Shown in pieces: positions 1-10,400 of a DNA stretch of 22,633 nt. The notes under the pieces were generated by a model. That model had not been told where the DNA came from. It saw only the letters and a program-made list of their open reading frames with translations, and searched no databases. The position numbers and the translations under genes were made by a program. The first letter of the stretch is position 1. The number at the start of each line of letters is the position of its first letter. The DNA is taken from the NCBI GenBank assembly GCA_002633005.1, contig NMRA01001320.1:4484-27116 (forward strand), read 5' to 3'. The DNA is from Phoronis australis (Eukaryota > Phoronida > Phoronidae).

Positions 1-709
1 GCATGACCCCTGAGTTAAGTACAATGATGATGTAATTTGTTTACTACAGAATAGTATGGAACTTTCTAGAAGACTGAGGTCAGAACAGTGATGATGTAAT
101 TTGTTTACTACAGTATAGTGTGGAACTTTCTAGAAGACTGTAGCATGACAGTGATTGATGAAGCCTGGAATATTCTAGAGACTAGTATATGTTTGTAGAA
201 TGATTGGGTAGGTTCCAGAAAGTTCTGGTATGTGCTTGAATTGATGAAAAGTTCCAGAACAATGCGTTAGTCTATAAATACACAAGCACGGGTTTGTGTT
301 AGTCAGATTAGATCGAGTTGAGTTAGAGATTAGTGACTTGAGTCCAAGAAGATTAAGTGAGTTGAGTCTAAGAAGATCAAGTCGGGAGATCAAGTGAGAT
401 CAAGTAAGTTCAAGTAAGGAGAACTACAGTTGAGTTGCAGTGAAGAGAAGCAGCAGTTACAGCGATAGTCAATAGAGAGCCAGCTATAGTGAAAGCAGGT
501 TATTGAATCGAGTGTAACAGTTGCTGGAAGTATCTCAGAAGTTCATCACAAGTCAAGGCTTCGCAGCACTGGCTGGAGCATAAACAGACATTACGTCGGA
601 CGTTTTGTTTGAGTAGGCTTGTGAACGTACGGTCGGGATTAATAAAGGATTAACTAGAACCAGTCTTCAGTCAATCTTCGCACCGAAAGCTATTAGCACC
701 GGTCTGTAA
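1..709 (+). mobile_element. LTR-like module (possible solo LTR, left edge uncertain)
   Basis: The layout is that of a U3-R-U5: a promoter with tandem upstream repeats, a TATA box (TATAAATA at 273-280), about 360 bp of GA- and AGT-rich leader without a reading frame, an AATAAA signal at 641-646, and an end reading CTGTAACA near 709. No clear primer-binding site, polypurine tract or matching second LTR is seen, so it may be solo, truncated, or simply a heat-shock-type promoter with its leader. It is in the opposite orientation to the Gypsy remnant at 5890-7850. Confidence 0.4.
25..280 (+). promoter_or_regulatory. Heat-shock-element array upstream of a TATA box
   Basis: Alternating GAA/TTC blocks at two-base spacing occur at 59-71 (GAActTTCtaGAA), 123-135 (identical), 168-180 (GAAtaTTCtaGAG), 213-225 (TTCcaGAAagTTC) and 252-259 (TTCcaGAA). 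TATAAATA follows at 273-280. The first two sites lie in 52-bp direct repeats at 25-76 and 89-140, offset by 64 bp. Three or more alternating nGAAn units are the binding site of trimeric HSF, so the array predicts heat- or stress-driven transcription to the right, starting near 305. Confidence 0.65.
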
Positions 710-948
710 CAACCTGCGCCCACCCACACACGGGGAAAAACGTGACAGCCACTTGGGTCTGATTTGAACAAAGCTAGGAGATCGTGAACAAAAGTTCCCC
801 CCGAGCTCGGATTCTACAAGTGATGGGTGATACTAACCGAGCAGTTCTTCTCTAATACCTATCTACATGTAGCTATGCCAGCGCAGAGACAGAAATCGAT
901 GTTGCACTTTATCCATTAAGTGCACCATGTTGGCTACAGTAAGATTAA

Positions 949-1071
949 AAAACGGACAATGGTGTGTATAAGGTTAAATGTCACAACTGTAAGAAATTCT
1001 ATATTGGACTCAAACAAAGACGTCTCTGTGACAGGCTGAAAAAACACAAAAGAACAATAAATGAGCATTAA
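949..1071 (+). pseudogene. GIY-YIG nuclease fragment, Penelope-like element remnant
   Basis: An open stretch ending at TAA (1069-1071) reads GVYKVKCHNCKKFYIGLKQR followed by RLCDRLKKHKRTINEH. G-V-Y and F-Y-I-G at the usual spacing, a downstream R, and the K-K-H-K helix match the GIY-YIG endonuclease found at the C-terminus of Penelope-like retroelements; the C-x2-C between the two motifs is also typical. No reverse transcriptase is recognised upstream. The fragment lies in or beyond the intron after the last LRP exon and on the opposite strand. Confidence 0.6.
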
Positions 1072-1149
1072 ATCCAGGTTTTCACTGACACCTCTGCATA
1101 CCTTCACTAGTAAAACAGAGCTCTGAGGAGCAGGAAACATTTTTTCTGC

Positions 1150-1250
1150 AATGCTCAATGCAGGAAAGCCTGGATTCGAGCCCGGGTCTCCCAAACGGGA
1201 GTCCGGAGCACAAACTCCTTACTCAAAATGTCTCCTCATTATTTGTCTCA
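1150..1250 (-). repeat. tRNA-related SINE-like fragment (tentative)
   Basis: On the minus strand GGCTCGAATCC, in the context ACCCGGGCTCGAATCCAGGC, closely fits the RNA polymerase III B-box and T-arm. It is preceded by a short stem (ACTCCCGTTTGGGAG). No complete cloverleaf, convincing A-box or acceptor pairing is seen, so this is a possible tRNA-derived repeat and not a tRNA gene. Confidence 0.3.
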
Positions 1251-1295
1251 TTAAAGCCATTTGTGCCATTAATGAGTGTAAAACAGGTGACTTAC

Positions 1296-1413
1296 GTGAT
1301 AGATCGTCATGCCCGTGAAGTGTGCGCCGTATGAGCTCAGACGGAGGATCGTAGTCCTCTCGCCCCCTGTGTAGTTAACACACTGTACCATCCCCAAGTT
1401 TGTGAAGCAGACC
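1296..1413 (-). CDS. LRP gene exon: second-propeller blade (short exon)
   Basis: The exon is 118 bp, entered at phase 2 and left at phase 0. The acceptor is CTCTTTTCAG|G and the donor CAC|GTAAGT, both strong. It encodes VCFTNLGMVQCVNYTGGERT followed by TILRLSSYGAHFTGMTIYH. The pattern F-T-x8-V-N-x-T-G-G-E-R-T-x-I-L and the closing G-M-T-I match the second half of a YWTD repeat (compare I-E-R-x-x-L-D-G-S-x-R-x-x-L and G-L-T/A-I-D). NYT is a possible glycosylation site. The reading frame is open across the exon and its phase is exactly that required by the preceding donor. No following exon is visible before position 1. Confidence 0.82.
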
Positions 1414-4400
1414 CTGAAAAGAGTTCAGTGTGTTAATCAAGCTCATTCTCTCTCTCTCTCTCTCTCTCCCTCTCTCTCTCCCTCTCCCTCTCCCTCTCCC
1501 TCTCCCTCTCCCTTTCCCTCTCTCTCTCTTCTTTGCTTTAAAGGAGTAATTTCATACGTTACAAGTTACCAGTCGAAACTTGAATATCGTATCAATCAGT
1601 CAAACGGCGTCAAGCTGGTACATGAAGTTGGTGTCGTATTACTTTCTCTTGGGTTGGCCTAACTCCAAAAAAAGGAAAATTTGTTACGTGAAGACTGCTT
1701 ATAATAAACAAAAAATAATTTATCGCAACTTTGTCGCCACTCTTGCTCAGAAACTTAGCCATGTTCCAGGTTTAATAAAGTCTTTAAAATAAATATCTGA
1801 ACGACCCAGTACTATCTGCATTGGTGCACCCTAATTCACCACAGGCCAAAGTTGACATAAATCATTAAGTATTTACATTATTTATGTTCCGTTTTTGTTT
1901 ACCACTTCCACTCATTGTCAGCGCAAGCACGTGAATCTCAACTTTGTAGTCTCGTGAAAATTCTGAGCAAAACCCCAACGGAACAAAATATGATATATCT
2001 AGATACCCACAGCTTTTAAAATTTCAACCCCACTTTTATTTCCGTGGATCCAGTGTGAAATGAAAAATGCTATCATTTGCTATGGGCTTGAGTATCCACT
2101 TTTCCTGGTCACTCGGGTATAACATTGGTCTGGATGTGTTTTATTTTCACGGGTTAACCTGCCATCTTACGATTTGCGGCTTGAGTGATAAATTTTCGAC
2201 ATCCAGGTCACCTGTTTTCTGAAAATATAGATATTTGCGATCTCGTTTTCAGTGATTGGTTTCATTCTGCATTGGATGACTGGTTCCCCACAATCCACTG
2301 TAATGTGACGTAGTTGTGTATATGCAAAGGAGGTCCATTACAAGAAGAGTTCAATTTATTAATATATACAAATGAATGTTACAATTGACATGTTGTAGGA
2401 ATATATATATATACAATTATTTCACAAACCACCGGCATTTGCACACTTCTATCATGAAACTCACGGTCAATAAAAACAGACGGCATATTTAAGACGTTTC
2501 ATTGGATAGCACTACATTGTGCATCTGTTCAGGCATACAACTTTCCTTCAAAGATTCTGGAAACGTACATTCACATGGTTCGGTTCAAGTTTCGCCTTGT
2601 CTCATTCTTTGCAAAGAAGCTTATTACTCATCACTGAGAGATACGCCTAGTTTAACAGAAATTTGATAGTAAGCACAGTGACGTCATACACACAAATTGG
2701 TATTGGCATTACAAGGATGTAAAACTTTTTTACAAAGTATTTCCTCTTCCTGTGGAAATGTTCATGTGAATCGGTAAGTTTAGTACATGTATATATACCT
2801 GAAAACGTACAGTTAAGATTAATAATTAATCTACAGTACGAGTTACCCTATGAAAAATTCATGCGCGCACCCGCGCACACCCAGCCTTTAATATGGGGGT
2901 TCGAATTCCTGACATTGTGGATATGATATTTTGCTAACAAAAGAACGGTCGGACTAAAACAAAAAAAAAACGGGAGCACCACAGTGAAGTGCGTGTTTGC
3001 GCTTATTTGGTGGACTTTTGTCCCATTTTCACGGACTTTTTGTCTCTGTGGGGCGGACCTTTTCGCCCANTACAGCCGTGTGATTCGAAAAGCATGCATT
3101 TGTTGTTTAGTTCCAGATATTGGATGTCGCAAGGGAGGTCAACTCACAGGCAGACAGTGCGTGTAGGGAGAATAACAGTACCACATGATCCAAGGAAAAA
3201 ACGTTGTGATAGCCTGAGAAACCAAGTGAGAGTCCACTTTAGTCGTGGCTGGGAAGGAGAGAACCTGTCAGCCGGTCCCCACCCCAAAAGCCACCGGCAC
3301 CTACCCCATCAAGGGATGCACTGCAATTCCCCAGGGTTTCTCCAGGTTAGTGTCTATTACAGCTCGGTAAAACTTGGTGTCAGGCTCAAGTTTCGCCATC
3401 ATGATCCAGTTGTAAGCGGTGTCCGTCCAATAGACATTTCCATGCACCCAGTCGACAGCAACACCGTGGACTTCATTGGATGTACCTATAGAAGAGAATG
3501 AGAAGTCACGTGAAGCACAACTGAACTGGTTCTGAATTTGACATCTCTCCACTTACGATACACTACCTCGGTACTGTGCTGGACACAAATGAATAGTGAT
3601 GCAGTAACATCAGAATTCTGTTGTGACACTTAAAAGATAATAAAGCAACAGGTGACGTAAAGGCAACAAGTGATACAAAAACCACAAGTGATACAATAGT
3701 TTTATAAAACAACCTGCACAACAGCATATGCAGTGACACCATATTCGCACTAGAGAAAAATGGCTCTGTAGGTAAGTACCACGCGGCAATCCAAACTAAG
3801 TAACATAAAGACTTTATCCATAAAATCTTCTATTAAAACAATTTATAGTCAGTGATAAACAAATTTTGGTAAGAGCATTACTTTAATCCAAACTTGATTG
3901 AAAATATCACAGTACTTTTTATTCAACTTTTTGTTATAAACTTGCTCATACTCTCTGTACGAATTCCCGCGTGCAGTTGAGCATCAAACTTCCAATACAT
4001 ATTACGTTGTTGAAAATTCCCTTGACAATTTGCTTCACATATTCACACGAGAAAATTGCAAACAGCACAGAGTATGAGCAAACTAACGTCCATCAAGCTG
4101 TATAACAGAAACTGCGATTACTGTCGCGTTATTTATCAGCTGCAGTCAAAGTAACAAAATATCCCACCCTCATAAATGGTGTAGATCTTCTCTGTTCCAT
4201 CCATGGATAGGGACAGAATACGTTTCGCAGAACGGTCAAACGCTACTATGCTCTTCTTGGCATAGTAGAGGTCCATGTCATAAAGATTCATTCCAAATTT
4301 GTACATGTAAAATGGTTTTGGCACGTACGGGGCGTCAAACCACTTGTCGGGGTGAAGCTCGATACCGCTGATACGGGTGGCGCTTGATGTGTACATATTG

Positions 4401-7400
4401 TACAGTAGACTGGTACCATGGTTGTAGCGACCTATCATGAAACAAATGATTAAATTACCAGCATTATGCTTATCACCATAATTTCCTTTACACTTACTTA
4501 TAAGTCCCTGCCGCACCAGCAAGCTCAACCCATCAATACAACTGTGTGAAACATGTTGGGAATGAGTAAAAAAGAGCAATTTTGGCCATACACTGATCTA
4601 CCAAATGGGTCAACGTTCAACGAGGTTTCTATTCATAATATTGAATATCTAGTGACAAAGTCCTTTGGTGTGGCAAGCAGTGGTGCGACAGGCCGTTGGT
4701 GTTACAGGGCCCCTGGGTTCACAATCCGTTAGTGAGCTATGTTCTTTGCGTAAAAGCACTTTGGTATGAGAAACTCCTTAGTTTGACAGACCCTTTGGTG
4801 TGACAGAGCCCCTGGTGTCACAGGGCCTTTGGAGTGACATGGCCTTTTGCGAAATAGGCACAATGGTGTGACAGTGCCTTTGGTTTGACAGACCCCTAGG
4901 TGTGACAAATCCCTTGCTGTGACAGTGCCCCCGGTGTGACAAAGACCTTCTAGTGGCATGTTCCATGGTGTGACAGTGCCCTTGGAGTGACTGGGTCCTA
5001 GGTGCGACAGTGATAATGACCTCAATGATGGTAAAAAATATTGATAGGCCGTCCGTCTACATCCCCCCCTATCTGCTAAGTCAAGCTCCAAAAGCATGCG
5101 CGCACACAGGGGGAGGGTGCTCGGGGGCTCAAAGGAGCCCCACCATTTGGCAAAGTGGGCAAAAATTCCGCCTCTGAGAAACAAAAGTCCGAGAAAATCC
5201 GACAAAAGTCCTCTAAATAAGCACAATCGCGCAATTCACAGTGGTGCCCCCGTTTTTTTTAGTCCACCCGCTTTTTTGTTACCAAAAGGTCAACGACCTC
5301 AAAAATTCGAGCTCCCCATATTGAAGGCTGGGTGCGCGCATGAAAATTACAGTTCTTCCTACTTTTATCAATTTCCTATTTCCCCAGTCCTATCTCATTC
5401 TGCTCCATTCTTCTCTGCACCCTCATTCCATTCTTCCCTCCGTTGCCCCTTCATACCATCCCTCCATCCCTTTACTCTCTCATGCTTCCCTTAATTCCTT
5501 TATCCATTCACGACCTCCCTCCCGGCACGTTGCCCCTTTATAATCCACATTCATTTGTAGAACTTGAAAAATGACGCCCGACATAGTCTGAACGTCAAGT
5601 ACTAATTTTTACGAAAGATGGCGCCCTATCCGTGTGTGCATATAGAATAAAATGTTACTTAAGTACAATCTGTAACATTCCTCTCTTTATACAGATTAGA
5701 ACGTTATACATGTTCTACAGAACGTTAACACAAAAGGATACATTACGACTGGTATAATTGGTGCCTACACTGTAGTAGAATAATCCACACTTAGTCACAA
5801 GTCCATTAATCGATCAGGTTTCGAAATCGTACTCTGAGAGCGTCAAAGTACAGGGTTCGAATCAGATGTTGTAGAGGAATCAGTTCCAGTACTGTCTTTG
5901 ATTAGTCGGCAGTTCCGTGGAAGGGCAACCTGTTGCACTCAACTTGCTCTGTCTTGGCAAGGAAGGTTTGAAGGTCAGTCAGAGATTTTGATAGATTTAT
6001 GCTGTTCATCACACCTGTGTTTCTGGTCGGAGTCTTTCTCTGCCAATAATACGGCCAAAGATGGGTGTCCCGGTGCATGGAATGCAACGTTTATGTGAAT
6101 TGAATTTCATACCTGTTTCACTGACCCGGCATCGTCACTACTGTCACTGACGCGAACGCCAAATACAATTACATCGTTGCACCTATGAGATCTCAGAAAC
6201 TCTCGTATATTTTGCGCTGGAGGGAGATCATACTTCCATTTAAGATCAAACGGCAAACGCTTGAGCATGTGACGACCGGATGGCCAGTTAAAATCGGTAT
6301 AATGTGAACTCTCAGGGTGCAGTATCATGTTTTAGTAACCACTTCAGGTGTGGATGACCGAGAATCATTTTGTTCCACTCAGTTTCGGTAAGGTATCATC
6401 CACAGTCAGTGTTTAGGAATGTGGTCGCTTTATCGCAACGTTCAGGTCCTTTGGGTCGAAACATCTTCTAACCTGACCATTAGACTTTTTAACGCGCAGT
6501 CGAAAGTTAACCCAGTCGAAGGATTTGTCCGACCCGGCTATAATTCCTTGGAACCACTAAGAAGGAAGCTTGGTTTTGAGCTTATCTTTGAGTCTTCCGT
6601 GACTCCGCGTGGTGGACGCACAATATTAGATACAGTTGAACGGATAATGAGCTTGTGTTCACCTTGCATGCAGCCTACTGCGTCAAAGCAAGCGGGAAAG
6701 TCCTTTAAGACCAATTTACAGTTCAATGTTGTAGACATGCATCTAGAGTAGAACCGGTTTCTTATTGGAAGGGAGAGCAAGTATCATATAATGTGACGGG
6801 TCAATTTCGAATAATTAAGTACAAGTGCCCGGATGAGGAATGGTGGTTCCCCCATAGGCTTTGATAGTGGTGGTAGTCAGGCACAGCCTCAGCTGCGACT
6901 TGAATTTCGCATACACATTTACAGGCAAAATGTTCCCCTCTGCACCACAGTCCATTTTACACGCAGCAATTTAGCTTTGCTTTTCCGAGGTTCCTTCACA
7001 TTCGAGGTACAGTATGTCAAAATACAATGACTGGGCAGACCGACTATTGTTCTCTGACTCCAAATCAGCCTCTTGAGGGCTCTTTCTATCAACTTCGATA
7101 TGGTGCGCGTGTTAGCGTTTGAAGTTTTGCTGGCTCCAGACGGGATTGCAATATGCTTTTAGATGATGATGGTTTCGGCTTACCTGAACGATAACTGGCT
7201 TACCAGTAATTTTGCTTTCCACAACTGGCGCAGATAGAGTCAAATGCTGGGCACTTAGTCCTGTCCAGGACATGGGTCAGACTAAAGAAAGTGCACTGTG
7301 ACATGTGTTTTGTTGACACAACATAAACTTTGGCAGTGGTACTACGAATATCATTTGTGTGTGCTTTCGCAGCTTTAACGGCACGCTTAAAGTCGAGGGT

Positions 7401-10400
7401 GCGATCAAGAGTCCGGTTACTCTGTTCAAAAAGTCTGTTTACGAATACTATTGACTTAGACTGTTAAAGCGTACTGTCATAGTTACGGTCACTGATAGCC
7501 AGGCGAATTAACAAATGAGTCGATAATTCCGTTGCCTTTTTGGAGCAATCGTAGTTAGTATCTTGTGATTCTGAAATTCTTTCTGGGTGCTACATACATG
7601 TACGGCTCAGAATTTGACCAGAAGGCTTCTAACTTTTTGCTATCAATCTCACTCGTGCTCCAGCGAGAAATGATTTCTCTGGCCTCTTTTCCAGCCCAGA
7701 AAATAAGTTATCACACTCTATTGGTCCCTGAGTTTGAATTTAGGGGACACAAGAAATAGAGCAGAAATTTTGAAAAATGTTGAAAGCCTGCTGGGCATCA
7801 GGTAAGCGCCAGTCCATTGACAGTGATGCAACACTTTTTGGTGGCGCCATTTTGATTATCGACTGAGGTTTCGAAAAAAACGTTTATACGGGTTACAAGT
7901 AGTAAGTCGAATAAAGTCAGCGACCTGAGGAGTTTGTGACGCTTAAAAGTTCAATTCAATTACTCTGGCACCATGTCTTGTTCTACATTCGTTGTAGAGC
8001 TCCCTCTCTCCATCTCCCTCTCTCTCTCTCCCTGTCTCTCTCTCCCACCTCTCCCCTCTCTCTCCCTCCTCTCCACTCCCTCTCCCTCCATCTTTCTCTC
8101 TGTCCCCCCCTCTCTCTCTCTCTCTCTCTCTCGCTCGCTCGCTCTCTCTCTCTCTCTTCTTTCCTCTCCTTCCTTAGCCCTTTCCCTCCTGACTCACTGT
8201 CTTTATTTTTCAATCACTCCATAGACATTATCGTCCTACCTATTTTACCCTAATTGCTTATTACCACACATAACCCTACCTACTGATGGTGTGTTAGTCG
8301 GTACGAAAAACACCCCCTACATTTTGCAATTTGTTAGCCATTAAACAATCAACCCCCTGTTAATCATTAGCACAATCAATCATTAACACACATATCCCAA
8401 TCTATTATCCCTTGTTATTTACTACCGTACATACACTCACGCCAAATGCAAACTTGTTAGGCAATGCTATACATACCTCCCTACATATTGCATCCTTGTT
8501 ACTCACTAGCTATCGTGTCCTCCATCATATTGTACCCTTGTTAGTCATTGCCAAACATACCCCTTACCTTTTGTACAGTTCTTAGCATCCTGCAATAGTC
8601 TGTGTCCCTCTAAGCACTGACATTTCACGTCCTTCTGTCCAACTGGCAAACAAATAAACTGACATCCCCCATTGTTCTTGTCACACTGCGTGGGACCTGC
8701 AGATGAAGAGTCACAGTGAGCACGCGATATCTTCACTCACTGCTGTTATCCATATTAGTAACAAATATAAAACCAGGATAAAGTATATAAGAAAAATAGG
8801 CTAACAAATAAAGTTGCATTAAATTGGTCGACCTAATAACTACTAACTGCTGACTGGGTTCACTTTTCAAATAGGATCCGTTCCATTTTCATGGTAAACC
8901 TGACAACAGCACGTAAATCGTCTTACTTGGAAGACGCACCTAATAGAACGAGGAAAGGTGTTGTCACTATAGCAACGTTATCAAAATTCATTTTAGCTGT
9001 TCAGATAGTTGTGTTATTTTATGCTGATCCAATCTCGTGATGTCATCGAGAGGTAACCAGGCATTTGTACTATTCTACATCAAAATGAATTTGTCAGAAA
9101 TTTGCAAGAAAAAATCGTGATATAGGTAATGCAAAGCCAAGGGAACATCTAGCAGTCTGGCTTCAGTGTTGCCAGGTGTAAAGCATGTTTTACAGAGATA
9201 GTCCAAAGACTGGCGTGTCACCAAAGTGTTTGAACTACGTCACACCCTTAAAAGATGAAAATTGCGTATAACTTGATAGACTTCCTAATTTCATTTTGGT
9301 TAATCCCTACTTTACTTTTAAGGTACAGGAAACCAGGTAAACACACTCCTTTGATGCATTTGTCGATTAATTAATATCGAAAGAATTCATTTCACATTGA
9401 ATACAAATTAACATCCCGAATAGCACCTCAACATTAATCCTTTGGATTATTCACTCGTCACACACGTCTTAATGATTCAGAGTCTTTGGTTCACCATCTA
9501 CCGAAGGTTAAGTGGATACCTCACGAACCAGAGCAGTTCAGTTATACATGTGATAAATTACCTTTATATAACATGTCATCCTTGCACAATGTCAGGCCTT
9601 CAAGTTTGCCGAAGGTTGTCACATCATCAAGCTGACCCATGACAGACACGTTCATTTTGTTCACGTACATTATGTGGCTGAAAGGAGTAACACACATCGG
9701 TGAGGACCAGTTACAAAGTCGAAAGCCTTTTACCCAAAATATGAAAACATGATCAACTGGTATCCATGGAGAACTTTTAAAGGGACTTTCCCTCCTAATC
9801 ACCGTAAACAAAAGAAAGACCATTTACAATGATCGCAAAATTCATGTGAGTACAAAACATGACTCTATGGAATGAGGGGGGAGGGTCGTTAACGCTAAGG
9901 GAGGAAGTGAGGGAGGATCAGGGCTTGCAGCTGGAGCACATTTTGCCCTCATTAGCATGGCAAAGTTAGAAGAAAAAAACAGTGTTTTACATATTATATC
10001 ATAAAAATGGGACACATGTCGTGACTACCCCCATGCAATCGAACGAAATGCAGAAGTTTTACAGGTGAATTGTCATTGCTGCATGTTAAACTGCTTGCAT
10101 TCACTCCTCCATTTAAACAACCAGACACAAGCGCATGTAAACACACACAGGCACACACATTTTGCGGATGACTCAACATGAAAACTGGCCATTTCCTCGA
10201 CATGGACAATCAAATTTTATGTTTATCAAATGTCATTGGCCGGTCAGCAAGGTCCATTGCTCCCCCCCTCGGTGCCATCCAGACGTCCGCTCAATAGAAT
10301 ATCCGTGAAGGTACTGTACTCCGGGCCTTGAGATGATAGACTTACTTGTTCTCCTTGCTGATGTAATAAATCAACTCATTATCAACAGCAATCTGTTGAC

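Larger units (their letters stand above)
5890..7850 (-). mobile_element. Decayed Gypsy (Ty3-type) LTR retrotransposon, internal region
   Basis: Read on the minus strand, fragments of a single retroelement occur in the expected order: gag start (7850), gag C-terminal helix and zinc knuckles (about 7420-7203), retropepsin (about 6958-6813), the protease-RT linker (about 6730-6600) and reverse transcriptase with its connection (about 6530-5902). All are broken by stops and frameshifts. RNase H, integrase and flanking LTRs are not recognised. The element lies in the intron between the EGF exon and exon 4168-4431, in sense with the host gene. Confidence 0.82.

Noticed and set aside
1-709. An hsp70 gene promoter with its gene
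   Set aside because: The heat-shock elements and TATA box fit, but no chaperone coding sequence follows; only a non-coding leader and AATAAA are seen.
934-1194. Minus-strand 86-codon frame as a further LRP exon
   Set aside because: It has no YWTD or EGF pattern and is antisense to the GIY-YIG fragment. No acceptor leads a phase-0 frame as required after 1296.
1150-1250. A functional tRNA gene
   Set aside because: Only a B-box/T-arm-like segment is present; no acceptor stem or full cloverleaf can be drawn.
2848-3501. Overlapping frames on both strands around the ambiguous base at 3070
   Set aside because: Part covers MITE copy A, and the rest is antisense to the true LRP exon at 3305-3485; no domain is visible.
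4651-5012. CRISPR-like array
   Set aside because: Units are contiguous with no unique spacers, in a eukaryotic intron.
4729-5226. A 165-codon minus-strand frame with repeated CHTKGTVTP-like peptides
   Set aside because: It lies on the 17-bp minisatellite, and the same peptide recurs in other frames.
7936-8253. Ser/Leu-rich plus-strand and Arg/Glu-rich minus-strand frames
   Set aside because: Translations of the CT microsatellite.
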